Assembly (NCBI GenBank): GCA_918807975.1
Contig: OU964925.1
Span: 32,151,608 to 32,215,607, forward strand
DNA length: 64,000 nt
Origin: Aplidium turbinatum
Lineage: Eukaryota; Chordata; Ascidiacea; Aplousobranchia; Polyclinidae
Reading direction: 5' to 3'
Of this stretch, positions 10,360 to 20,400 are shown one piece after another. Made by a program: the position numbers and the translations under genes. The notes under the pieces are model-generated. The model did not search any database. It saw nothing but the letters and a program-made list of their open reading frames with translations, and was not told the origin of the DNA. The stretch's first letter is position 1, and the number at the start of each line of letters is the position of its first letter.

Positions 10360-13300
10360 ATCATTCTCGTCCAGAACGTTCAGCTGACGTCACTGTCGAT
10401 CAACATCGTCGTTTCCTGCATTTCCGTGCTGACGTTGGTCGCTAAGACGGTGGAACTAATCCTACCGACGGGTAGAAACATCGTCGCTGCCGAGAAAGGT
10501 GAGCCGGTTATCGTCGTTCAGCTATTGTTTCGTCACTGAAGTAGCGCCATGAACATGCAACGCAACCGGGTTTATCATAATTTAATAAACAAACAATAAT
10601 AAATACAAAGGTAGTTGCTACTTTCCGAGAAGCGGCGTGTTTTGCACTGATTGGAGTCATCAGAAGAAGGCTCTTATTGAAATAGAATCTAAGGATTTAT
10701 GTTAGGGTGTTTCATTTTTTCCACACTTTCGAAATTAAAAACGTTCGGGTTTGCGTATGATGGGATTTTGGACACTGTTTGAAAAATGCAATTTTTATTC
10801 CATTATGACGTCACTTAGATGTGGCAACCCGTTGTCGAAACTAATTTGGGGCTAAAAATAGGAGATTTTCCATCTGGGTTTTTTTTTTGCTGAAAATTTT
10901 TCGGTCATTGGTCCGAAACAGGGTTGAGAAAAACCCGGGTTTATTTGGGTTTAATTTAAAAAAGATGCATACAAGATAGATTCATGCTTATTTCACCTCA
11001 AATACTACTTTTTACCAATGAAGTGCCTTTCACTCACAGTACATGCTGGCATAATTCAATAAAATAATGCACTAGGGCCATAGACGCCGAATGCAGGGGG
11101 CAGGGAGGCGGCGCCCCCCCGTGAATTTAGCTTGGGGGGCTGCCCCCCGCAAATTATTTAAAAAAAATCCTAAATCAAATGTTTCCAAGTTCAGATTTGC
11201 GTTAGTTTGACTTTTATTGCGGATCGATCTCAATTAAAAGATCTGCTTCTACTTGTTGCAACAAGAGCGCTGCTCCTAAGATAACAAAAGAAACAGAAGT
11301 ACGGTAGCTGATAAACGCCAGCATGGCACCGTTCTTCTTCTTTCGTTTGAGACTAAATCAAATCAAATTTCAGGGCAGGTGATGGAGAGCCAGGTGAGTG
11401 TAGCTTCGTCCAGCGTTGCTATACCATGCGTTCCATTTGGTGCCTTATAGATCGGACATTCGAGAACGACATGGTCAGCAGTTTGTTCCTCCGCGCCGCA
11501 TTCGCAGGCCGGTGAGGGAGCCAAACCCCACTTGTGCATGTTGGAATGGAAGCGACCGACTCCGGTTTGGATTCTGTTGAGCTTGACCCAAGTCGGCCGA
11601 GGCAGGTCCATACCAGGGGGGCACGCCACCGGGTGAGGTATAAAACGATGTAGTTTCGTGTCGATGGCACACCACGCTGCATTCCAATTGTCTTCCATGA
11701 AGTGTGCTGCGCTGATGGCATGATCGCTGAATGGATGTAGTAATTCAACAGCAGCTGGCACAAAGGGGTGTCTTGACTTTAATTTCCGGGGAGATTCCTG
11801 AGGTGGAATGTTGAGTTTTGCATGAAGCAAGTGGTTAGGATCCCCCGCCCGGCGAGCTAGGTATACAAGGGCTCCCTTTCGGCGAAGCTCAGCAGGTTGG
11901 ATGCCTGCGAGGATTGGTAAATACTCTGTTGGAGTTGGGCGCAGGCATCCAGTTACAGTTCGCAATGCGTCGTTGATTGGGCTGTCGATGAGACGGGTGT
12001 GGGCACTGCGGCACCAGGCAGGGGCGCAGTATTCAGCAGTGGAGTGGACCAACGCCAGGGTTGCAGTGCGCAAGGTGTCAGCACCTGCACCCCAAGTTGT
12101 GCCTGCCAAACGTCTCAGCAGGGCGACGCGAGATGTCAGCTTTTTGCGTAGTGACTGTAAATGGTGACGGTATGTGAGTGACCTGTCAAGTGTAACCCCA
12201 AGGTATGTAGGTTCTGGGCAGGGCGGCAAAATTTTGCCGTTAACGGTCACTTTCAGGTCACGTTTTGCCTCCCTGTTGTTGAGATGGAAGGCTGCCGTCA
12301 CAGTTTTACTTTCGCTGAGCTTCAGTTTCCATTGGTGAAGGTATCCGGATATGGTCGTCATGTCTTGGCTCAACGTCATTTCTAATGATTGCCAGTCTTT
12401 CGCAGAGTGCAAGATGGCCAAGTCATCAGCATATGCATATTTGTCAGATGTTGTTGATGGTAGGTCATGCATATAGACATTGAAAAGGAGGGGAGCCAAG
12501 ACTGATCCCTGTGGGACACCGTTTTTGAGTCGCCGCAGTCTACTTGGTTTTCCGCTTCCGGTGGTAAGGGTAAAACTCCTGTTGTGGATGAGTTCCATGA
12601 TCATTTTGACCATGTGCCTGTCAGGGAGTAGGCGGAGTAGTTTGTAGACTAGGCCACGATGCCAAACAGTGTCATAGGCTGCTGTTAGGTCGATAAAGAC
12701 AGCTCCCGCTTTCTTTTTTGCCGAGAAACTCTCCTCAATATCCTGAGTTAGTAGTGTGACTTGGTCTACAGTTGACCTCCCGTGTCGGAATCCAGCTTGT
12801 TCTTTGGGAAGCAGTGGGTCAATTATTAGTTCGACACGAGCGTAAATCAGTCTCTCAAGGATCTTGAAAGGGATGCAGAGCAAGGAGATGGGGCGATAGC
12901 TCTTTGCATCGTCTAGTGGCTTGTTTGGCTTAGGGATCGCGACGACCAGAGATCTTCTCCATACTTTAGGAATCTTGAGGCGGCGCAGGCAGGACGACAG
13001 GAAATCGCATAACCAGGACTTTAGAACATAACCACCGTGCATGATAAGCTCTGGACATATCCTATCTGGACCAGGGGCCTTTTCAGGTTTTAGGTGCTTG
13101 AGGGCATTGAGTGATTTTCGCTCCGTGAGAAGGAGCTAGAAATGCTCTCCTGGTCGGGTGTGTTGATCTTCCATAGCTTTTTCACTTCTTTGGTAACAAA
13201 CCGATCGGAGGTACGATCACACGGCTTATATATCCCATTTTTTATTACCTGCGATTCGATCTTATTAGCAGGAATGGGACATTGTCGGGGTGATTGTATT

Positions 13301-16300
13301 GATCATCCCGTAAGGTTTTTGAGTGTGCTCCACGCTGTACGGCTTGAGTGCGAGAGATCGATAGATTGGATAGTCTCTGTCCAGCGTTCTTTTCTTTTTG
13401 CATCGAGTCTTTCCAGAAGAGCCTTGGCGGCTGAGGGTGTTGTTTGACCATCTGAAGAGCTAACAAAAGATTGGTAGAGGCGCTCGCACTCTGCATCCCA
13501 GCATGGAGTGTAGTTACTTCTACGACCTCGAGGGATGGCTTGTTTGGCACATGTTAAGATGGTGTTGCAAAAGTCCTGGTAGGCCTCGTCCACATTGTGA
13601 CAGTTAGGTGGAGGTAACTCATTTGTGAACTTGTTGGTAAGGAGGCTAAAGCGATTCCAGTCGGCTTTACGGAAGTTCCACCGCTTGACTGGTTCACTCG
13701 GAATTGGTGTCTTGAGCGGTATTGCGGTAATGAGAGAAAGTCGGTGTTGGGACCGAGGGAACTTCTGTAGCACACGTCTGTCCGGAAGCTGATTGTCGTT
13801 GCCAGTGCTAGCAAAGGCCATGTCTGGGTTTGTTCCAGTGCCCCATCGCCCGGATGTAAAGCTGGCTTCGTCTTTGGGGTTGTACAGTGGGGCATAGTTG
13901 TTATTTGATGCCCAGTTAGCCAGACATGCACCAGAAGGGCTGGTGATGCGGTATCCCCAGTCGACGTGCTGGCAATTAAAATCGCCAGCATAGAGGCAGG
14001 GGTGGGGGTACACTGGGATGGCCGTCGGAGTGAATGGCGAGGGAGGTGGCTTGTAGATGTTTACGATTTTGTAGCCGTTGACGTCCACACTTAGCCATTC
14101 AATATCTGAGTCTGAAGGGGATTGTTCAACCAGTCTCCAGTTCAGCTTCTCGTGGACAAATGTGGCTAAGCCGTGTGTCCTGCTTAGGATTGACCCAGCT
14201 AGTGAGTAATTTGGGATCACTAGCCTATCTGCGCTGTGGCAGTGGGTCTCCTGGAGGATGATGATAAGGGCCTTTTGTCGTTGAGCTATTCTTTGTACGA
14301 CGTCGATTTTAGCAGTCGTAAGGCCTTCAACGTTAAGCTGTAGGATGTTGGGACTTCTGGCTTCTTTCTTCGAACTCTGGGGCCGAGGGTTTATCCTTTT
14401 ACCACCCCAGAGACGCCCTGATGTGTCTCTGTTTGTTGTCATTAGCCTGTTTTGTGCAGTTACCGGGACTCACCACGAGGAGGTTGACAACATGAGTCCC
14501 ATGGCACCGTTGAAGCATAGTAACAATGATTGAAAAACGTTTTTCTTGATTTCTTCCGGTTTGTTTTTTCTTGGGAGTGTCAATAACGAGGTGCGGTTTG
14601 CTCAGTTTAGTATCTACGCGTATTAAGAGCTAAAGTTCAAAGTGACCAGCATATAATTCGAAGTAGCCTACAGGGCCTCGAAATTCGTTTTTGTTGACGG
14701 CGGACAAACGTGTCCGGTCTGAGCAGCTATCTCGGCGGACAAATTAACTCTCACGGCGGACACACCAGTTTTAGCCGTCGATCGTCATGCTTAATCACTT
14801 TATCTTGATAATAATTCTTCGCCATTTCAGAACTATAACTACGGTTTAAGAAGGTTTTTTAAAAAATTCATTAAAGTCACTCTGAAAGGCTTTCATCATA
14901 CCAACGACTTGCGCTTGAAGAGTCAAAGCGCCGTGTAGCTGGTCAATACGTCACATTACTGATTAACTTTCACCGAATGAGGTCGTGTGGCTTATTGCGT
15001 CACAATGCTTTGGGCAGGAGTCGGAAAATTTCTACACCAACGCTACTATTTTCTGCTGTGCAAAGTTTCACAGGATTTTTTCTTTAAGTTTATTTTTGCG
15101 TGTCATGTGAGCGAAAGTGAATTTTCCTTGGGTTATTTCTTTCATACTGTAATACCAAAACTTAACAAATTTTGTTGCATCTTGCACTCGTATAATCTAA
15201 TTTAGTAACCAACCTTGCCTTACCATTATTACTCGGAGATCAAAGCCAGACATTGTGACGTAAAACTTGAACTAAATTGCGCGTGATTAGTGTAGAAGTA
15301 CGTGTACTCTTATCGATTCTTAGCGAAGAATTCACCTTTGTTACGATGATTCAATGTCATCAATCGTTGAAGTAACGTAAAAATCGAAAGTTTTCCTCTT
15401 TGAATGGAAGCTACGGTAAGGTATACAGTATTCACATTTTCTAGATGCGCGCTAGAATGCACTGGAAAATATATTATTGCAACAATTGTTCTTGCTATGC
15501 AATGACGATTTGTATCGCTAGTTCCTATGTTATTTTTCGACGACAAATATGACCGATCTAGATGGCACTTCCCGCGCACATCACATGCTGTGACGGCGAA
15601 CATCTCCGCCGTGAATTTCGAGGCTTGAGCCTACATTATAAAGCTTGGCGATATACAATGGCATATAGACGCAAACAAACATCCTGTGAGTAACATCTGC
15701 ACCCAAGCAGATGCCAAACGAAACTTGTCAACAAAGAGCCTCCACCCGGACGGCACAGCTGCAAGGGGCAATGGACAAGTTCAGACGCCCCACCATTCTG
15801 CAGCTCAACATAGAAATCAATGCTGACAAACAAACATCAGTGTTTTGAATGTAAGCATTCAGTCGGCTAGAAAGTTTGCACCCCTGGCAATTTTCAAAAC
15901 CCGGCGCCTATGACTAGGGCTGTTTAGCTATGAGGCCTTCTTGCATAAATGAGTTTTAGTGCAGTACAAAGTGGCATTACTTGATTTTTGTGCACAGAAG
16001 TATCCACTGTGTTTTCAATTTATTCTTGGAAATTTCCTTCACAATCACATCCTTAAGTCCTAATTGAAGTTTTTTTAAGTACCTTGTGGTACTTTGGTTC
16101 ATTTTTTCAATTTTCTGTCAAAAATTGGACAAATATGATGCTCTGGGTTTTTTATGGGTTTTTTTAAAGTGGGTTTTAAAAAAAAAAAAACCCGGTTTTT
16201 TTTGGGTTGGGTAAAATACCGACAAACCTGGTCCGAAATAACTTGAAAAAATTCGGTCATTTTTACTGATGAAAATAGTTTCTTTCAAGTAGTTGATACA

Positions 16301-17884
16301 ACATATTATATTTTTTTCGGACATTTTGACCGAATTCACTATATTTTTTTTAGGACATTTTGCTAAAAGATCGGTCAATAACCGATAAATGACCGAAAAA
16401 AAAAACAGTTCAATGGCACATGGTAGAACGACGAAATTGGTGTCAAAATGCGCAGAAGGGCCGCTTTCCTATACCTTCTAAAGAGACTTCATTGCCGTAT
16501 CTTCCCAGCAAACCGAATTATATCAAAAAAACGATATTTCGTAAACACAAGGTGTTAAAACGACAGAATGGTAGTAGGCTATTCTAGAATACTAGCAGCT
16601 CCAAGTTGCAGATTTACTGCTTAAGTAGTATTCAGAAGGAAGGTAGTGTACTATAAAATGGCTGCTGGAGCGTGTGAATGAGGAAAGTTTTTCCATTGAA
16701 TAAGAAAGTTATTTGGCATTTTGAATATCTGAGAGCCAAATTGGCTGAAGTTAATATTAAATTTGAAAAGAAACCCCCAGGATTTCAAGACGTATAGTTA
16801 CTAGAAGACATCGTAGGTGTGTGGATTAAGTCTGGCCTGCTAATTTTGAATAGGAATCGAGTATAAACCAAATTAAAAGATCTGCTAGGAAAATAGAAAT
16901 TATCTTTAAAAAGAGGGGAAAAAAGCAGCAGTCACGAGGAAGAACGGCTAAGCAAGTTATTCGTCATTTGTAAATGTAAACGCAGTTATGAGCAGGAACT
17001 GAAATTTTGCAAAGGCAAAGTTCTGTGCGCATGTGCATTACCTTTTTCAAATCAGTGTCCAAAATCCCATCATACGCAAACCTGAACGTTTTTAATTTCG
17101 AAAGTGTGGAAAAAATGAAACACCCGAATGTATCTGCTTCAATTTATTCTGCTTCGCATTGAGCGCTCTCTTTGCGATGTTTAGTTTCTTGATAACATAA
17201 AGAAGTAGATCCGGCATTTGGCATGAAACTCCTTCGTCAGGAATAATATATGACTTACCTTGACATAGAAAAGGAAAGAACACAATCGACTCAAGATCAC
17301 GCGACGCTCGTTCGACTCTCGGGATGTGCGTTTGAGCATTTCGGGACTGCTCTCCATTCAGCGGCACTTAGTGGATGGAATAATTCCCCGGCAACAACAT
17401 TTCAAAAACTATCTAGAACTCCACTTTGTCAATCTCGGTTACCAGCTTCTACAAGTATGCGAAATTGCCAGGAACAACCCATCAGAGGCTTTGTCAGTCT
17501 AAGGAGAAAGATTCAAGCCCAACCAACATCTTTCTTTAAACAATCAAGGGATAAAGAAGTTGTCCTTTTGCAAAACTCCATCCCCTCCGATGTTTATTCT
17601 GCCGTATGTAGGTTACGTAGTACGTATGTTTGAAGGCCGGTTCGTCGTCGCCCTCTGGTTGTTCCGTCACTGATGTTGTTTCCTTTCACAACATGCGCCG
17701 TAATCATCTGGCATCAGACAACACATAACTGCTTCCATACATTTTTCTTTGTTTTCCAGCGTTTAATGACGTCAGTCATGTGGGTGTATTAGCCGATTAC
17801 GTCACAATGATGTTGCATTCCAACGGGCGGTTCAGCGAGAGCGACATGTCTCTGCTACGCCGTGTGCTTGATGAGCCGATCTGA
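10360..17884 (+). CDS. Host gene 1 (3' part): small protein with a membrane segment, SLATT-like layout
   Basis: Two exons are supported. Exon 10360-10498 (139 bp) follows TGTTTGCAG and ends at G|GTGAGC. Exon 17760-17884 follows TTTTCCAG and ends in TGA. Splicing gives a phase-1 join (codon GCG) and a continuous frame. The first exon encodes IILVQN, then a hydrophobic segment (INIVVSCISVLTLVAKTV) and NIVAAEK. The second encodes FNDVSHVGVLADYVTMMLH and ends SLLRRVLDEPI. The 139-bp exon has the same length, phases and opening residues (II-x-x-Q) as exon 44741-44879 of host gene 2, so the two are paralogues. The upstream exons were not found. The layout (membrane helix, then a helical tail) recalls SLATT two-membrane-segment effectors, but that is an inference. 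The 7.3-kb intron is filled with nested transposons. Confidence 0.65.
11363..13042 (-). CDS. LINE reverse transcriptase (broken ORF2, C-terminal two thirds)
   Basis: A 559-residue open frame. RT blocks in order: KPNKPLDDAKSYRPISLL, EQAGFRHGRSTVDQV, AVFIDLTAAYDTVWH, NGVPQGSVLAPLLFNVYMHD and the catalytic YAYADDLAIL. The post-RT region has LGVTLDRSLTYRHHL and WGAGADTLRTATLALVHS. A C-terminal Cys/His cluster reads CECGAEEQTADHVVLECP. It ends with ITCPEI and a stop. The catalytic residues are intact here. The link to the endonuclease frame (13043-13302) is broken by a stop just after LKNLTG and at least two frame changes, so the element is dead. Confidence 0.9.
   Translation of the reverse strand: MHGGYVLKSWLCDFLSSCLRRLKIPKVWRRSLVVAIPKPNKPLDDAKSYRPISLLCIPFKILERLIYARVELIIDPLLPKEQAGFRHGRSTVDQVTLLTQDIEESFSAKKKAGAVFIDLTAAYDTVWHRGLVYKLLRLLPDRHMVKMIMELIHNRSFTLTTGSGKPSRLRRLKNGVPQGSVLAPLLFNVYMHDLPSTTSDKYAYADDLAILHSAKDWQSLEMTLSQDMTTISGYLHQWKLKLSESKTVTAAFHLNNREAKRDLKVTVNGKILPPCPEPTYLGVTLDRSLTYRHHLQSLRKKLTSRVALLRRLAGTTWGAGADTLRTATLALVHSTAEYCAPAWCRSAHTRLIDSPINDALRTVTGCLRPTPTEYLPILAGIQPAELRRKGALVYLARRAGDPNHLLHAKLNIPPQESPRKLKSRHPFVPAAVELLHPFSDHAISAAHFMEDNWNAAWCAIDTKLHRFIPHPVACPPGMDLPRPTWVKLNRIQTGVGRFHSNMHKWGLAPSPACECGAEEQTADHVVLECPIYKAPNGTHGIATLDEATLTWLSITCPEI
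13303..14442 (-). CDS. LINE endonuclease (broken ORF2, N-terminal part)
   Basis: A 379-residue frame from the ATG at 14442. The exonuclease-endonuclease-phosphatase fold is shown by NILQLNVEGL, the catalytic glutamate motif LQETH, and YAGDFNCQHVDWG (asparagine/aspartate motif). The final SDH motif is changed to SQH (FPRSQHRLSL), which would probably weaken catalysis. The nuclease is followed by the linker to the RT (WNFRKADWNRF), ending at LKNLTG with an in-frame TGA. It nicks target DNA to prime reverse transcription in intact relatives. It is the 5' end of the LINE at 11334-14499. Confidence 0.88.
   Translation of the reverse strand: MTTNRDTSGRLWGGKRINPRPQSSKKEARSPNILQLNVEGLTTAKIDVVQRIAQRQKALIIILQETHCHSADRLVIPNYSLAGSILSRTHGLATFVHEKLNWRLVEQSPSDSDIEWLSVDVNGYKIVNIYKPPPSPFTPTAIPVYPHPCLYAGDFNCQHVDWGYRITSPSGACLANWASNNNYAPLYNPKDEASFTSGRWGTGTNPDMAFASTGNDNQLPDRRVLQKFPRSQHRLSLITAIPLKTPIPSEPVKRWNFRKADWNRFSLLTNKFTNELPPPNCHNVDEAYQDFCNTILTCAKQAIPRGRRSNYTPCWDAECERLYQSFVSSSDGQTTPSAAKALLERLDAKRKERWTETIQSIDLSHSSRTAWSTLKNLTG
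14376..14413. repeat. CTCTGGGG...CCCCAGAG hairpin shared by two LINE copies
   Basis: A 38-bp stretch that can fold with an 8-bp stem. The same block (one base different) occurs at 34103-34138, where it lies in the 3' UTR of a second LINE copy, whereas here it lies at the start of ORF2 and encodes GKRINPRP. Confidence 0.6.
14671..15627. mobile_element. hAT-type non-autonomous element 3
   Basis: Ends CAGGGCCTCGAAATTCG and CAAGCCTCGAAATTCACGG (reverse complement of the right end), with the direct repeat AGCCTACA at 14665-14672 and 15628-15635. The duplication overlaps the terminal CA by two bases, so it is six to eight bases long. Repeats of GGCGGACA lie just inside the left end. No transposase is recognised. 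It sits inside hAT 2, beside the LINE. Confidence 0.65.
17285..17530 (+). repeat. SINE-B, 5'-truncated copy
   Basis: From the B box (GTTCGACTCTCGGGATGTGC) to AAGATTCAAGCCCAACC. It matches the full-length SINE-B at 55884-56190 over most of the body, including TGGATGGAATAATT and the AAGTATGCGAAATTGCCAGGAA stretch. The A-box half is missing. It lies in the last intron of host gene 1. Confidence 0.85.
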
Positions 17885-17998
17885 TGGATGACAGGCTCAT
17901 CCAACGTCAAAAGACAAAGACTTCTTCCAGCTCTCGCCACACAGAAGTGCCGGGGTCGTGTATTTGTATAAACAACTGTGAGATTGGTGCAGTACGCG

Positions 17999-18160
17999 TT
18001 TGATTGGTTGATTTTATTTTGTAAAGCGCAAGCAGGAACGTGACGCACAATAATCAAATGCATCTATCAAGTGAATGACAACGGGAACCTGCGAAGTGGA
18101 CACGATGGTCTTCGAGTCAAGCAGCTACCTTCAACTAAGTCGATGAGATGCAGATTCTTT
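17999..18160 (-). mobile_element. LINE 3'-end fragment (same family as 39314-41862)
   Basis: TTTGATTGGTTGATTTTATTTTG at the left corresponds to the tail of the LINE at 39314. CAACGGGAACCTGCGAAG and GGTCTTCGAGTCAAGCAG match its 3' UTR at 39403-39452. Only the 3' UTR is present. It lies just after the stop codon of host gene 1. Confidence 0.6.
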
Positions 18161-18743
18161 TCTATGTTGCGTGCTCTACTTTCTTCCACTTCCCATTCAA
18201 CTGCGCACTTCTTGGTGGCTAAGTGCCTGTTGTGGACCCGGATGTGAACATTGTTAGTCTGTTGAGTTGATGGTTTAAAGTTTTTAAACCTCAAGATTCT
18301 AAAGTTGAATGTTTTTGCGCAAACAAAGTTTATTGTCAAAAGCAAATTAACAAAACTACAAACATCCAGACCGAGCCGCCGCCACTGCCCAGGAGTGATA
18401 AAAGGAAGAGCCCCTCGACCCCTGGAGTGGCGTAGAAGGTTTACTCGAAGAAGAACCAAAGGGGCAATAGCATTAAGTAACGTCGTGGTCAAAATTAAAA
18501 ACTTCACCAAAATCGATGCTGTAGGCAGTTGGTTTCTAATTTAACGTCGATGCATGTACGGGGCTTTTATTGTTTTGTTGTTGTTTTTGTCATTAGTTGT
18601 ATTTAGGTAGTGGCAAGTCAGAGAATGTTATCCAGTGGCGTACGATGACCACATTTTGGGTGTTCACCTTTTTTCAGCAAGCTTCAAACACACACTAAGT
18701 TTGCTCAATAGCTGTTCAGATGATCATATGCGATATCATGTAA
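18161..18743. other. No recognised gene
   Basis: Open frames occur on both strands (minus 18067-18510, plus 18305-18544), but neither shows known motifs, splice sites or a credible start. I treat them as chance. Confidence 0.4.
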
Positions 18744-18751
18744 AGCATGGG

Positions 18752-20017
18752 CAGAGATGGGCAAGATCACCAGTATTGGTGATCTTGAAGATCAAGATCA
18801 AGATCACCAAGAATAGGTGATCTTGAAGATCAAGATCAAGATCACCAAACTATGTGATCTTGAAGATCAAGATCAAGATCGTGATCTTGAAGATCAAGAT
18901 CACTTTCAAGATCACTTTTTGTGTACTTGAAAAAAATGAAGTTTTTGATCAATGATATTGCAAAAAATAATTACTATAAGCAACCTGGGTAAAGGTATAT
19001 AATTGGTATTGCTAACTTTTACTTTTAACTACTCGATCGCTGGCCTAAAAATTGTACTAAGTTAGTGACTGTTGCTATTAGGCCTATCAATTGTTGACGT
19101 ACTTTGCGTAGAATCGCAACGTCACACCCAAGGCCGAGGTCAATTACAGCAGTACTGAAAAAGTCGCAAAATTTGCAATTAGTTTTATACTTTTTATTTA
19201 TAATAAATAAATAAAAATAATCTTTGAACTGCATCATTTTTTACCAAATTTTTGTCTGAATCATGTGGGAGTTTTTATACGTGTTACTAAGTACTCTTAA
19301 CTTTCACTGTATTATGTTAAAGTTTATTGCACCATTTATCCACCTGGCAACGTTGATACTGTTGTCTGCTATCAAAAAAGTTCAGAGGTTTGCGGTCAGA
19401 CAAACCGCTTCATACTCAGACCCTAAACAAGTCTTGGTCGGGTTGATTTGCTGCAATAAACCACTTTACATGACTAAAATCGGCTGGATTCTAAATTTTT
19501 TAACACCGCTATTCTAGACTTTTGAAACATCTAAAACTGGATCAAAGAAAGCAAACATTTCTTTAAAATTTACACATGGAAATTGTGAACAAAGTTAAAT
19601 CATATTTATTATACGTCAACATAAAGTAGTACACGGAAGATGACTTCTTTATTATAACCAACACAAAAAACTTTTTCAAATTTGAAATGGCAACACTGAC
19701 CAGATCAGATGGAGACTTTAAACCGTCTTTTGTTGGACACATATCACATTAACAGTGGCTTAATGGTAGTAGTTGCCACTAATTACTTTGTACAGTACGA
19801 GTTCTAAAAAAACGCCTCTATCTAGTAAGTAAACTTCAATTTTAAAGTGATCTTGATCTTATTGTTCTTCAAGATCAAGATCACACAAAAAAAAGTGATC
19901 TTAGATCAAGATCAAGATCACCAAAAAAAAAGTGATCTTCAAGATCAAGATCAAGATCACGATCTTGATCTTCAAGATCACTTGTGATCTTCAAGATCAA
20001 GATCACGCCCATCTCTG
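18752..20017. mobile_element. hAT-type element with GATCTTGAAGATC subterminal arrays
   Basis: A 1266-bp element with terminal repeats CAGAGATGGGC and a perfect 8-bp duplication AGCATGGG (18744-18751, 20018-20025), as in hAT. Both ends carry dense, partly palindromic arrays of GATCTTGAAGATCAAGATC (18765-18915 and 19850-20005). Such arrays may be transposase-binding subterminal repeats. The interior has no recognisable transposase, so this is a non-autonomous derivative. The clean ends suggest moderate age. Confidence 0.88.
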
Positions 20018-20025
20018 AGCATGGG

Positions 20026-20400
20026 TGACGAACCTTTTTGCGGTCGCGGGCCACTTTGTCAATTACACATGAGTTATCGGACCACACGACTTAGCGCTTG
20101 TCAAAATTCCATGACGTCATAGATTGGAATCAACCAAAAATACAAGGTGAAGTTGGTTAATAGTATTTTCCCAACTGTACCTTATAGCTTTCCTATTTTC
20201 TAACTTTAAGCCCTGAAAGTTAGTGTTTAGGGCAAGGGAATAGCAAAGGAAAGGTGTACCAGTGAAAGCATCAAACAGCTTTTAGATGTCTTTTGTCTTT
20301 AATGCATGAGCGATTGTCAAATTGTTTTGTGGGCCGCACAAAATTCTTTAACGGGCCGCATGCGGCCCGCTAAAGTTTTACATTGTAAAGAGTCACGTGT
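20026..20400. mobile_element. Possible decayed hAT derivative
   Basis: Sequence resembling MITE ends: GACGAACCTTTTTGCGGTCGCGGGCC at the left and GGGCCGCATGCGGCCCGC at the right (20350-20372). The palindromic GGGCCGCATGCGGCCC is typical of hAT derivatives. Precise ends and a target duplication were not found. The neighbouring hAT seems to have inserted at its left edge. Confidence 0.35.

Larger units (their letters stand above)
11334..14499 (-). mobile_element. LINE (endonuclease + RT), 5'-truncated, bounded by 12-bp duplication
   Basis: A 3166-bp minus-strand non-LTR retrotransposon bounded by a perfect 12-bp target duplication CATGGCACCGTT (11322-11333 and 14500-14511). It carries an apurinic-type endonuclease (13303-14442), a reverse transcriptase (11363-13042) and a short 3' UTR that ends in TTTCGTTTGAGACTAAATC on the plus strand. 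There is no ORF1, so it starts just before the main ORF. The protein resembles the Jockey/I-group LINEs common in fish and invertebrates; the exact clade is uncertain. The same family recurs at 34085-35225 and as a fragment at 24480-24630. Confidence 0.9.
11079..15912. mobile_element. hAT-type non-autonomous element 2 (host of LINE and hAT 3)
   Basis: Perfect 8-bp duplication ACTAGGGC (11071-11078, 15913-15920). Terminal repeats are CATAGACGCCG and CATAGGCGCCG (reverse complement of the right end). A G/C-rich subterminal block with GGGGGG and CCCCCC runs (11095-11150) is typical of such hAT derivatives. No transposase was found. The LINE at 11334-14499 and the hAT at 14671-15627 lie inside. 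Confidence 0.82.
10919..16230. mobile_element. hAT-type non-autonomous element 1 (host of nested hAT 2)
   Basis: Bounded by a perfect 8-bp duplication GTCCGAAA (10911-10918, 16231-16238). The ends are CAGGGTTGAGAAAAACCC and, at the right, GGGTAAAATACCGACAAACCTG. Both ends contain runs of AAACCC/GGGTTT. The 8-bp duplication and CAGG ends fit hAT. No transposase is visible. Net length without insertions is about 480 bp. Confidence 0.8.
10705..17125. mobile_element. Outer inverted-repeat element, unclassified
   Basis: About 85-bp inverted repeats at 10705-10790 and 17041-17125 (GGGTGTTTCATTTTTTCCAC at the outer edge) share roughly 90 percent identity. They enclose only non-coding sequence plus the nested hATs and LINE. 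No clear target duplication is visible: the flanks read TTATGTTA and GAATGTAT. Without its insertions the element would be roughly 1 kb, so it was probably a non-autonomous DNA transposon. Superfamily unknown. Confidence 0.7.

Noticed and set aside
17250-17633. 127-residue plus-strand frame
   Set aside because: It covers SINE-B, including its B box and body.
18067-18510. 147-residue minus-strand open frame
   Set aside because: No motif, no splice or promoter support, overlaps a LINE 3' UTR fragment at one end and an opposite-strand frame.
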